Shown piece by piece: positions 30,428 to 40,800 of a stretch of 49,374 bases of DNA (its first letter is position 1; the number at the start of each line of letters is the position of its first letter). The stretch comes from Bacteroidales bacterium (lineage in GTDB: Bacteria; Bacteroidota; Bacteroidia; Bacteroidales; P3): positions 1-49,374 of the forward strand of contig JAFSYK010000076.1 in NCBI GenBank assembly GCA_017449975.1, in the 5' to 3' direction. The notes under the pieces were generated by a model. That model did not search any database. It saw nothing but the letters and a program-made list of their open reading frames with translations, and had not been told where the DNA came from. The position numbers and the translations under genes were made by a program.

Positions 30428-31349
30428 TTAGCGGAAACGTACCATGTCGATGAGGCGCACCCCGTCGAGCCAGACGGCGATACAGCCCACCGACCCCTTG
30501 GCGTCGCGCCACTGCTCGATGGGTTGCAGCGTGGTGTCGTCGACCACGTCGAAATATTCGGGCTCAAACTGCAGTCCGTTGGGCTGCGGGCAGACCTCGT
30601 GGAACGACGAGAGGGTGTCGAGCACCCAGAGACGCACCGCCTCCACATCCTCGTATTCGGACATCTCGACGGCCTGCGTCAGCGTGTCGTAGATGACGGG
30701 CGCTATCTCGCGGGCCTCCGCACTGAGGCGTGCGTTGCGGCTGCTCAGCGCCAGACCGTCGTCGGCGCGGACAATGGGACACGGCACCAGCTCAATCGGG
30801 TACTTGATGAGGCGCAGCAGACTCTTGATGACCGCAATCTGCTGGTAGTCCTTCTCGCCGAAATAGGCGCGTGTGGGCTGTGCCAGGTCGAAGAGGCGAC
30901 GCACCACGATGGCCACGCCGTTGAAGTGGCCGGGACGCCGCGGACCCTCCATCACCTCGGCCACAGGCCCCAGGTCGTAGACGATGCCGTCGGTAGGTTC
31001 GGGGTACATCTCCTCGACGGTGGGTGCGAAAGCGAGCAACTGTGAATTGTGAATTTTGAAGTTTGGATTGTGAATCTTTCAAAATTCGACTTTCCAAATT
31101 CGAGATTAACTCGAGGTCGGCATCGAGGGTGCGCGGATATTTCTCCAGGTCTTCCTTGTTGTTGAACTGGATGGGGTTGACGAAGAGGCTGACCACCACG
31201 AGGTCGTTCTCGTCGATCGCGCGACGTATCAGCGAAAGATGGCCCTCGTGAAGGGCACCCATGGTGGGCACCAGACCGATGGTCAGACCTTGGCGTTTGG
31301 CCTCGGCGACCCGTTGAGTCAGCTCGGCGGCAGAAGATATTTGTTGCAT
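30428..31349 (-). pseudogene. panC: Pantoate--beta-alanine ligase, disrupted by frameshift and insertion
   Basis: Two reading frames together cover the whole enzyme. 31349 to about 31105 encodes [40 protein letters not shown] and TLDADLEL. 31039-30428 encodes [52 protein letters not shown] and GLALSSRNARLSAEA, to the RFR end. Between them, where relatives have about 9 residues, lies an AT-rich 60-70 bp stretch of GAATTGTGAATTTTGAAG character that also shifts the frame. PanC makes pantothenate from pantoate and beta-alanine. All motifs are otherwise intact, so the lesion is recent, tolerated by frameshifting, or an assembly error. Confidence 0.85.
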
Positions 31350-31430
31350 AGGAAAACTAAAAACTAAAAGCTATAAACTAAAATTGTAATCAACAATTCA
31401 ACAAATAAACAATTCAACAGTTCAACAAAA
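31350..31430. repeat. Tandem-repeat tracts between panC and the holin-like gene
   Basis: AAAACTAAAAACTAAAAGCT units (31353-31387) directly precede the panC ATG on the minus strand. AACAATTCAACAAATAAACA units follow (31390-31430). Confidence 0.7.
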
Positions 31431-31435
31431 CACAA

Positions 31436-31909
31436 TCACTCCACCTCTTCGTAGGGGGTGAAGCCTTCGTCGTCCTGGTTATTGTCGTTGGGCGACTGGT
31501 AGCTGTTGTTGCGTCGCAGCGCCTTGTTGGGCAGCTCGAGCAGGTAGTTGAAGAACGTCAGCAACAGGCTGAACCAGAAGGCGCTGCCGAAGCCGTCGAC
31601 ATGGAAGTTGGGCACCAGCTTGGCGGCCAACAGGATAATCAGCGTGTTGATGACCAGCATGAACAGTCCCATCGAGAACAGCAGCACCGGCAATGCCACG
31701 ACAATCAGGATGGGACGGATGAAATTGTTGAGCAGTGAGATTACCACGGCGGTTATCACCACCGCCATCAGTCCGTCGAAGCGGATGCCTGGCAGCAGGT
31801 AGCCCGCCAGCACGGCGGCCAGCGACATGACAATCACACGGGTGACAAAGCCCCACGGGCCCATAAAGAAATGGTTGTTCTGGTTGTTGTTGTGAATGGT
31901 TATCCTCAT
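31436..31909 (-). CDS. Phage-holin-family (PF04020-type) inner-membrane protein
   Basis: 157 residues with four membrane helices: VTRVIVMSLAAVLAGYLLPG, LMAVVITAVVISLLNNFIRP, ILIVVALPVLLFSMGLFMLV, and AFWFSLLLTFFNYLLEL. The NFIRPIL motif and the G-x-R loop (PGIRFDG) are characteristic of this four-helix family. Despite the name the proteins are chromosomal and not linked to phage here. Tail acidic (NDNNQDDEGFTPYEEVE). Starts 4 bases inside the stop of the tsaC gene, so the two are co-transcribed. Confidence 0.88.
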   Translation of the reverse strand: MRITIHNNNQNNHFFMGPWGFVTRVIVMSLAAVLAGYLLPGIRFDGLMAVVITAVVISLLNNFIRPILIVVALPVLLFSMGLFMLVINTLIILLAAKLVPNFHVDGFGSAFWFSLLLTFFNYLLELPNKALRRNNSYQSPNDNNQDDEGFTPYEEVE

Positions 31910-32526
31910 AAGTTTATCTCTCCTTTTCCATAGCGGAGCACGACGGGCGCATCGCCCGAGCAGTCAACCACCGTCGACGGGCTGTCGTCGCCGATGCCGC
32001 CGTCGACCACCAGGTCGACGCGGTTGCCGAACATCTCGTGTATCAGCTCCGGGTCAGTCAAATATTCTTTTTCCAGCTCCTCGTCGATGCGGCGCACCGA
32101 TGTCGCCACCAGCGGGCAGCCCACCTCTTCGATGATGGCCTGCAGGATGGCATTGTCGGGCACCCGCACGCCGATGGTGCGGTTGGCGTTCTGGTAGTTG
32201 CGCGGCAAATTGCCGCTGGCCTCCAGGATAAACGTGTAGGGCCCCGGCAGCGCCGACTTGAGCAACGCGAACGTCTCCTTGTCGAGCGGCCGCACATACT
32301 CCGACACCTGGCTCAGCGACGCACAGAGCAGCGAGTACTTGGCCTGTTTCAACTTGAAACCCTTGAGGTGGGCGATGTCCTCCACCGAACGTTTGAACTC
32401 CATGCTGCAAGCGAAAGCATAGAGCGTGTCGGTGGGCAGCACCGCCACAGCACCCTCGCGCAGCCGGTCGGCCACACGGCGCACCTCGCGCACATTGGGA
32501 CTCTCTGAATAAATCTTTACCTGCAT
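31906..32526 (-). CDS. tsaC: Threonylcarbamoyl-AMP synthase (Sua5/YrdC/TsaC)
   Basis: 206 residues, a single YrdC domain. Motifs: EGAVAVLPTDTLYAFACSM, HLKGFKLKQAKYSLLCAS (lysine cluster of the active site), LPGPYTFILEAS, RTIGVRVPDN, and GCPLVATSVR. The enzyme joins threonine, bicarbonate and ATP to threonylcarbamoyl-AMP, the first step of t6A formation on tRNA. First gene of a two-gene operon; a TAACTTTG box at 32626 gives a leader of about 90 bases. Confidence 0.93.
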   Translation of the reverse strand: MQVKIYSESPNVREVRRVADRLREGAVAVLPTDTLYAFACSMEFKRSVEDIAHLKGFKLKQAKYSLLCASLSQVSEYVRPLDKETFALLKSALPGPYTFILEASGNLPRNYQNANRTIGVRVPDNAILQAIIEEVGCPLVATSVRRIDEELEKEYLTDPELIHEMFGNRVDLVVDGGIGDDSPSTVVDCSGDAPVVLRYGKGEINL

Positions 32527-32625
32527 TATAAAGTTTAACGTTTAAACAGCCCACGGTCCTGTTCTGCAATATGATATACTGAATTATTGTCAAACCTTAT
32601 TAATTTACCCTCTCTTAAGAGGATG

Positions 32626-32633
32626 CAAAGTTA
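32626..32633 (-). promoter_or_regulatory. -7 box for tsaC
   Basis: TAACTTTG on the minus strand, a perfect TAnnTTTG match. Confidence 0.6.
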
Positions 32634-32701
32634 CGAAAAATGTACAATAATGAAATAAGTATTACAATTGTGCGTTATTTGTATTGTGTAATAGCGAAAA
32701 T

Positions 32702-34144
32702 GTGAATAGAAAAATTCTTCGTCAGATAGCGACCATCATATTATTGTTGCCACTGTTTGTGAGCTGCAACAAAGAAGAGGAGTGGGTGAGCGGACTGCAA
32801 GACATCGAGTTCTCGTGTAGCGAACTGGACTTCGACACCGTCTTCACCCAGTGCGGCACCACCACGCGGCAGCTGAAGCTCTACAACCGGGGCGACGACA
32901 ACATCCGCATCGACCAGGTGACCCTGCAGCGCGGCGCTGCCAGCTGCTTCCGTGTCAACGTCGACGGCGACACCGCCCTGGTGGCGCGCCAGGTGGAAAT
33001 TGCCGCCGGCGACAGCTGCTTCATCTTCGTGCAGGCCACCATCGACCCCAACAGCAGCAGTGCCCACTTCCTCGAGACCGACACCCTGCTGCTGCGCTGC
33101 GGCAGCACACAGCGCGGACTGCCCCTGCGGGCCTGCGGTCGCAACGCCGTCTATCACCTGCCCCAGCACACCCTGCAGCTGGCCGACGGCACCTATCCCC
33201 TCGACAACTTCGGCAACCGCTACGAATACAGCGTCATCGACTGCGCCAACTGGCGCCACGACCTGCCCCACGTCGTGGTGGGCTACGCCGTGGTCGACGC
33301 CAACAGCACCCTCAGCCTGACGGCGGGCGACGAGCTCTACTTCTACAACGACGCCGTGCTGTGGGTCTACGACAGCGCCACGCTGCATGTCGAAGGCAGT
33401 GCCGAACAGCCGGTGCGCTTCACCTCGCTGCGCCACGACGGCTGGTACGACCTCCTGCCCGGCCAGTGGGGCTACGTATGGCTCAGCAGCGGCAGCCACG
33501 ACAACGTCATACGCCACGCCGTCATCGAGAACGGCACCGTGGGCATCCTCGCCGACACCAACGTGGGCGGCAACCCCACGCTGATTGCCGACCACTGCGA
33601 GATACGCAACCACTCGATGGCGGGCCTCCTCGGACAGACGGCCTACATCGTGGCCTCCGACCTGCTGGTGCACAACTGCGGCACCGCCACGGTGGCCCTG
33701 CAGTATGGCGGCCACTACGAGCTGGACCACTGCACCCTGGCCGACTACTGGAGCTATAGCGGTCGCAACAACGCCAGCGTCATCGTCAACAACTACTTCG
33801 TCGTCGGCAACCTCGCCTACCTCTATCCCCTGCCCCTGGCGCGTTTCAGCAACAGCATCATCTACGGCAACCGCCATGCCGGCGAGCTGCTGCTCGACAT
33901 CGACACCCGTGTCACCGCCGTCGTCGACATCGACAACACCATCGTGCGTGGCGGCGACTGGGACGTCGACCCCTGCTTCGTGAACCCCGCCAACGGCGAC
34001 TACCGCCTGGCCGACGGCTCACCGGCCACCGGCCTCGGCTACCGCTTCAGCAGCGCAACCAAACAGGGTCGCTGTCTCAACATACCCTTCCACAACAAGC
34101 CCCTGACGGTGGCGCCACCCAAGAAAATAACACTACACCCATGA
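32702..34144 (+). CDS. Lipoprotein with right-handed beta-helix
   Basis: 480 residues from GTG 32702, which gives a lipoprotein signal (MNRKILRQIATIILLLPLFV, then SCNK; lipobox FVSC); no ATG is available. An N-terminal immunoglobulin-like beta domain (LDFDTVFTQCGTTTRQLKLY) is followed by parallel beta-helix rungs (NVIRHAVIENGTVGILAD, NPTLIADHCEIRNHSMAGLL, YELDHCTLADYW, FSNSIIYGNRHAGEL) and a C-terminal VDPCFVNPANGDYRLADGSP closing motif typical of parallel beta-helix surface proteins. Polysaccharide binding or cleavage is possible, but no catalytic set is evident. Overlaps ruvA by 4 bases (ATGA). Confidence 0.8.
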   Translation: MNRKILRQIATIILLLPLFVSCNKEEEWVSGLQDIEFSCSELDFDTVFTQCGTTTRQLKLYNRGDDNIRIDQVTLQRGAASCFRVNVDGDTALVARQVEIAAGDSCFIFVQATIDPNSSSAHFLETDTLLLRCGSTQRGLPLRACGRNAVYHLPQHTLQLADGTYPLDNFGNRYEYSVIDCANWRHDLPHVVVGYAVVDANSTLSLTAGDELYFYNDAVLWVYDSATLHVEGSAEQPVRFTSLRHDGWYDLLPGQWGYVWLSSGSHDNVIRHAVIENGTVGILADTNVGGNPTLIADHCEIRNHSMAGLLGQTAYIVASDLLVHNCGTATVALQYGGHYELDHCTLADYWSYSGRNNASVIVNNYFVVGNLAYLYPLPLARFSNSIIYGNRHAGELLLDIDTRVTAVVDIDNTIVRGGDWDVDPCFVNPANGDYRLADGSPATGLGYRFSSATKQGRCLNIPFHNKPLTVAPPKKITLHP

Positions 34145-34728
34145 TAGAATACCTGAACGGCCTACTCACCGCCCTCGAACCCACCCGCGCCGTTGTCGAA
34201 TGCAACGGTGTGGGCTACTGCATGGAGATCACCCTCAGCAGCTACGACCAGCTGCAGCGCACCATCTCCGGCGCCACACCACAGCCGCAGGTGAAGCTGA
34301 TGGCCCACGAAGTCATCCGCGAAGACGAGCACCTGCTCTACGGCTTCTGCGACGAAGCGGAGCGTGCCATGTTTCGCCTGCTCATCGGCGTCAACGGCGT
34401 CGGTGCCGCCACGGCACGTGTCATGCTGTCGTCGATGACCGTCGACGAGCTCCGCGACGCCATCGCCACCCAGAACGTGCGCCTGATACAGCGTGCCAAA
34501 GGCATCGGTGCCAAGACGGCACAGCGCATCGCCCTGGAGCTGCAGGACAAGGTGGGCAGCGTGTCGGCCGCCAGCCGCAGCGACAGCGGCAGCCTGGCCC
34601 GCGAGGAGGCACTCACCGCCCTCACCACGCTGGGCTTCCCGCGTCCCGCCGCCACCAAGGTGCTGCAGAGCCTCTCCCCCACCCTGTCGGTGGAAGAGAT
34701 GATCAAAGAGGCCTTGAAGGCATTGTGA
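34141..34728 (+). CDS. ruvA: Holliday junction DNA helicase RuvA
   Basis: 195 residues, three domains as usual: an N-terminal OB fold (MIEYLNGLLTALEPTRAVVE), central tandem helix-hairpin-helix motifs (FRLLIGVNGVGAATARVMLS and LIQRAKGIGAKTAQRIALEL), and a C-terminal helical domain (EEALTALTTLGFPRPAATKV) that contacts RuvB. It binds four-way junctions as a tetramer and loads RuvB. Directly upstream of sprA, a neighbourhood known from other Bacteroidota. Confidence 0.97.
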   Translation: MIEYLNGLLTALEPTRAVVECNGVGYCMEITLSSYDQLQRTISGATPQPQVKLMAHEVIREDEHLLYGFCDEAERAMFRLLIGVNGVGAATARVMLSSMTVDELRDAIATQNVRLIQRAKGIGAKTAQRIALELQDKVGSVSAASRSDSGSLAREEALTALTTLGFPRPAATKVLQSLSPTLSVEEMIKEALKAL

Positions 34729-34750
34729 TTCGTGATTTGACAATAGAAAA

Positions 34751-34864
34751 ATCATCAAACAGAAGCTCCATATACTAGTCGTTTTCCTGCTGCTCTGCTT
34801 TGCGGCGGGGGCGACCTATGGTCAGACCGCCGACACCAACCGGCGGGCGCTGGGCGGCACCTTC
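34751..34864 (+). other. Signal peptide of SprA encoded upstream of the first ATG
   Basis: In frame with the SprA reading frame, 34736-34864 is open and encodes NRKIIKQKLHILVVF, then a LLLCFAAGATYG core ending in Q, a convincing signal peptide. But after the in-frame TGA at 34733-34735 there is no ATG, GTG or TTG before 34865; only ATC (34751, 34754), ATA (34772) and CTG codons are available. Either a rare start codon is used or a base is missing from the sequence. Confidence 0.6.
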
Positions 34865-37800
34865 ATGCCGTCCAACATCACCACCAGCGTGGAGTACGAC
34901 GCCGCCAACAACTGCTACCTGCGCGTCACCAAGCTGGGCGACCGCGTCATTGCGCGCACCATCATGACCTTCGAGGAGTACCAGCAGTGGCGCAACGAGC
35001 AGATCAACCAGCAGTACTGGAGCGACAAGAACAGCAGCCTCGACGCCAGCACCAAAGACTACGGCCTGCTGAGCAAGATACCCGGATTCAACGCCATCAG
35101 CGACAAGTTGGAATCGCTCATGGCCATACCGGAAATCAGCATCAACCCCAGCGGTAGCGCCGACCTCACCTTCCAGGTCATCAACAACTACCGCGAGAAC
35201 CCCGCGCTGGATGTCACCAAGCGCAGCGTCACCACCTTCGACTTCGACGAGAACATCCAGATCAACCTCAACGCCAAAATCGGCGACCTCATCAACTTCG
35301 ACATCAAGTGGAACACGCAGGCCACCTTCGACTTTGAGAACCAGATTAAGCTGCGCTACGAAGGCAAAGAGGACGACATCATCAAACTCATCGAGGCCGG
35401 CGACATCTCCTTCCCGCTCAACACCCAGCTCATCAAAGGCAGCCAGCAGCTCTTCGGCTTCCACACCACGCTGAAATTCGGCAAGCTCACCATCGACGCC
35501 GTGTTGAGCCAGAAAGAGACCTCCACCGAGAACCTGCAGGTGAAAGGTGGCGCCAGCAGTCACGAATTCGAGATACGTGCCGACGAATACGAGGACAACC
35601 GCCACTTCTTCGTAGCCCAGTACTTCTACGAGAACTACAACCGCGCCCTGTCGACGCTGCCCGTGGTCAACAGCAACATCCGCATCATCCGCATGGAGGT
35701 GTGGCGTACCACCGTGGGTGCCGCCATCACCAACAACCGCAACATCGTCGCCCTGACCGATATCGGCGAGAACCACCCCTCCAACAGCCGCATCGCCGGC
35801 GGCTACTCGGCGCTGCCGCGCAACAGCAGCAACAACCTGCTGAACATGATCAACCTGCAGGCCATCCGCAGCATCAGCAACGTCACCAGCTACATGCAGA
35901 GCATGGGCATGGAGAGCGGCACCGACTACGAGAAAATCGAGAACGCCCGCCTGCTCAACAGCAGCGAATACACCTATAACAGCCAGCTGGGCTTCATCTC
36001 GCTCAACCAGCCGCTGAGCAACGACCAGGTGCTGGCCGTGGCCTTCCAGTATCAGGTCATCGGCGACACCACCATCTACCAGGTCGGCGAGCTCACCACC
36101 GACGGCATCAACGACCCCAACGCACTGGTGGTCAAGTTGCTCAAAAGCACCACCATCAACACCCACCGTCCGATGTGGAAGCTGATGATGAAAAACGTCT
36201 ACTTCCTCAAGAGCACCCAGATCAGCCGCGACAACTTCCGTCTCAACGTCCTCTACGAGAACTCGCAGGGCGGCGTCGGCATCGGCTACTTCACCGAAGG
36301 TCCCAAAGAGGGCGTGCCGCTGGTCGAAGTCTTCGGTCTCGACCGCATGGACGCCACGCAGAACTACTACTACGCCGACGGTGTCATGGACTGGTTCGAC
36401 AGCGCAGCCTTCAAGGGCGGCATCATCCAGTCGAGCACGGGCCGCATCTACTTCCCCTATGTGGAGCCCTTCGGCAAAGACCTGCGCGCCATGCTGGGCG
36501 ACAACACGCTGGCCGACCGCTACTGCTACGACTCGCTCTACACCATGACGCAGACGCTGGCGCGCCAGTATGCCGACAAAAACAAATTCTACCTGGAGGG
36601 CTACTACACCAGCTCCGTGAGCGGTGAGATATCGCTGGGCTACAGCGTCACGCAGGGCTCGGTGACCGTCACCGCCGGCGGCGTGCCCCTCATCGAGAAC
36701 GTCGACTACACCGTCGACTACATGATGGGTACCGTGCGCATCATCAACGAGAGCATCCTCAGCAGCGGCACCCCCATCAGCGTGTCATCGGAGAACAACT
36801 CCTTCAGCATGACCACCAAACGCATGCTGGGCCTGCACCTCAACTACGAGCTGGCCAAAGACTTCAACATCGGCGCCACGGTCATGAACCTGCACGAGAA
36901 GCCGCTGACGCAGAAGAACAACTTTGGCGAAGAGCCCACCAGCAACACCATCTGGGGTCTGGATGTCAACTACAAACACGAGGTGCCCTTCATCACCAAG
37001 CTGGTCGACATGCTGCCCGGCATCGACACCAAAGCCCCGTCGACCCTGTCGCTGACCACCGAATTCGCCCACTTCATCCCCGGCATGTCGAAGACCGGCA
37101 GCAGCGAGGGCAGCGTGAGCTACATCGACGACTTCGAGGGTGCCGAGGCGGGCATCGACCTCAAGAACGTCGGCACCTGGCATCTGGCCAGCACCCCGCA
37201 GGACTGGAGCAGCAGCATGCCGCTCTTCCCCGAGACGGCGCCCAACACCGGCCGCGCCTACGGCTTCAACCGCGCCAAGCTGGCCTGGTACCGCATCGAC
37301 GACCTGTTCTACAGCAGCAACTGTCCCGACAACATCTCCGCCGACGACCGCTCGAAGCCCTACGCGCGTCGCATCGCCGAGCAGGAGGTCTTCCCCAACA
37401 AAGACCTCGCCGCCGGACAGCTCACCTACGTCTACGAACTCAACCTGGCCTACTATCCCGACGAGAAAGGTCCCTACAACTTCGACGTGGCGGGCGGCGC
37501 CTTCAGCTCCGGTATCGACGCCAACGGCAAGCTGCTGAACCCCCGCAGCCGTTGGGGCGGTATCATGCGTGCGTTGGACTACACCGACTTCGAGACGCAG
37601 AACATCGAGACCATCGAGTTCTGGCTCATGGACCCCTTCATCGAGAACCCCTCACACCACGGCGGCAAGCTCTACATCAACCTGGGCGACATCAGCGAGG
37701 ACATCTTGCGCGACGGCCGCAAAGCCTTTGAGAACGGCCTGACCGTCGACGGCACCAACCGCGACACCACGATGTGGGGCGTGGTGCCCACCACACAGCC

Positions 37801-40800
37801 CATCGTCAACGCCTTCGACAACGAGTCGTCGACGCGCCGCTACCAGGATGTCGGCTACGACGGTCTGAGCAGCACCCACGACATGTACGACGAGCAGAAC
37901 TTCTACAGCGACTACCTGGCCGAGATCGCCGCCGTCTACGGCGTGGGCAGCACGGCCTACCTGCAGGCCGCCGCCGACCCGTCGAACGACGACTTCCGAT
38001 TCTTCCGCAGCAGCTACTACGACGACAACAACGTCAAAATCAACGACCGCTACAAGCGATACAACAACCCCGAGGGCAACTCGCCCGTCGACAGCGACAA
38101 CCCCGAGAGCTACCCGACGGCCGCCACCACGCTGCCCAACATCGAGGACATCAACCGCGACAACACCCTCAGCGAGGCGGAGAACTACTACCAATACATC
38201 GTCGAGCTCGACCCCAGCCACATGAACATCGGCGAGAACTACATCGTCGACATCCAGGAGGCGCAGAACGTGCAGCTGGCCAACGGCGAGAGCACCACCT
38301 GCAAGTGGTACCAGTTCCGCATCCCCATCCGCGAGCCGCAGCAGCGTGTGGGTAACATCAACGGCTTCCAGTCCATCCGCTTCATGCGTATGTTCCTCAA
38401 CGACTTCGACGAGCCCATCATCCTGCGTTTCGCCACCCTCGAATTGGTCTACTCCACCTGGCGCAAATACAGCGAGAGCCTGCTGCAGCCCGGCGACTAC
38501 TCGCCCTCGGGCGACGACGAGACCAGCTTCTCCATCTCCACCGTCAACATCGAGGAGAACGGCTCGCGCGAGCCGGTACCCTACGTGCTACCCCCGGGCA
38601 TCGAGCGCGAGGAGTGGTACAGCAGCAGCTCGTCGTCGACACAGCTCAACGAGCAGTCGCTGTCGATGAGCATCACCAATCTGTCGCAGGGCGACGCCCG
38701 CGCCGTCTACCGCAACGTGAAATACGACCTGCGCTACTACGGCAAGATGCGTATGTTCGTCCACGCCGAGAAACAGCAGTCCATCGACCAGCTCTACGAC
38801 GACGACCTCATGCTCTTCGTGCGACTGGGCACCGACTACACCAACAACTACTACGAATACGAGGTGCCGCTGAAACTCACCCCGTGGGGTGTCAGCCGCG
38901 ACCAGGCCGACATCATCTGGCCCGACGCCAACACCGTGGACATCGACCTCACCCAGCTGGTGGACATCAAGACGCGGCGCAACAAGCACATCCGCAACGG
39001 CGAGAGCCAGTACAGCCGCCTCACCGCCTACAGCGAAGTCATCAACGGCCACACCTACAGCGTCATGGGTACGCCCAACCTAGGCAAGGTGAAGGTCATC
39101 ATGGTGGGTGTCCGAAACCCGCGCAAAGAGCGACTGGACGACGGCAACGACATGCTGCCGAAATCGGTCACCGTGTGGGTCAACGAGCTGCGACTGGCCG
39201 ACTACAACAACCACGGCGGCTGGTCGGCCATGGTGCTGGCGCGCACCAACCTCGCCGACATCGGCAACGCCTCCATCTACGGCGCCTACACCTCGGCGGG
39301 CTTCGGCAACCTCGAGGACAAACTGGTGGGTCTGGAGCTAATCAACCACTTCAACCTGCAGACCACCCTCGACCTGGAGCTGGGACGCTTCCTGCCCGAC
39401 AAGTGGGGACTGCATATCCCCTTCTACATCGACCACAGCCGTGAAATCGGCAGCCCGGAATACAACCCGCTGGACCCCGACGTCAAGCTGCGCGACGACC
39501 TGCGCACCTACAACACCCGCGCCGAGCGCGACAGCATCCGCGAGCTGACACAGCAACGCAAGAACGCCACCAACATCACCTTCACCAACGTGCGCAAAGA
39601 CCGCACCGGCGAGAAAGCGCTGACGCCGCACTTCTACGACATCGAGAACTTCAGCTTCAACTATGCCTACAACCACGAGCACCGCAGCGACGACGAGACG
39701 GAATACTACGACAAGAAGATGCACCGCGGCAGCATCAACTACAACTACAACATCGCCCAGCCCAAGCATATCGCGCCCTTCAGCAAGAGCCGCAAGATGC
39801 AGGACAAGAAGTGGCGCATCATCAAGGACTTCAACCTCTACTACCAGCCGCGCAGCGTCTCGCTGACCACAGAGATTATGCGCGACTACGAGGAGACCAA
39901 GCTGCGCAACAAAGGCGAGGCGCTGGTCATCATCCGTCCCACCTATTTCAAGCAGTTCACCTGGAACCGCAGCTACGGCCTGCAGTACGACATCAGCCGC
40001 AGCATGCGACTGCAGTACTCCTCGACGGCCTTCGCCAACGTCGACGAGCCCGTGGGCCGTGTCGACACGCCGGGCGCACGCGACTCGATATGGCGCAGCC
40101 TGATGCACGGCGGCGAGATACGCAACTTCGAACAGAGCTTCAACCTCACCTGGGACGCCCCTGTCGGCAAGCTGCCCTACCTCGACTTCGTCAAGATGCC
40201 GCTCTCCTACCGCACCAACTACCGCTTCGAGGGTAGCACCGCTGCCACCCAATCGCTGGGCAACACCTTGGAGAGCAACACCACCATGCAGGCGTCGACG
40301 GTCATGAACCTGAACACGCTCTACAACAAATCCAAGCTCCTCAAGCAGGCCTACGTCGACAACCGCAACAAGAAGAGTGCCGACAAGAAAGCCACGGCCG
40401 ACCTGAAGCGCGACAGCACCATCAACCAAGACTCGCTGCGCCACGCCCAGATGATGGAGCGGCTGCGCGAGGTGGGCTACTTCGGCCTGCGCTTCGTCAC
40501 CGGTCTCAAGACCATCAACCTGCAGTACACGCAGACCACCGGCAACTATCTGCCGGGCTACATGGGCACCGCCACCATCATGGGTCTCGACCCGCGCAAC
40601 GGCTGGACGCCGGGTGTGGGCTACATCCTGGGCTTCACCGACGACGCCGTCGAGCGGCTGCGCGACGACGACCTGCTCTCGCGCGACAGCCTCATGAACA
40701 ACGCCCACCACAACACGGTGAACCGCACGCTGACGCTGCAGGCCACCGTCGAACCCATCCGCGACCTGAAGATCGACCTCAACTGCACGCAGAACTACAG

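Noticed and set aside
31436-31909. Evidence of a prophage from the holin-family name
   Set aside because: No phage genes are near; the family is a common chromosomal four-helix membrane protein and is here coupled to tsaC.
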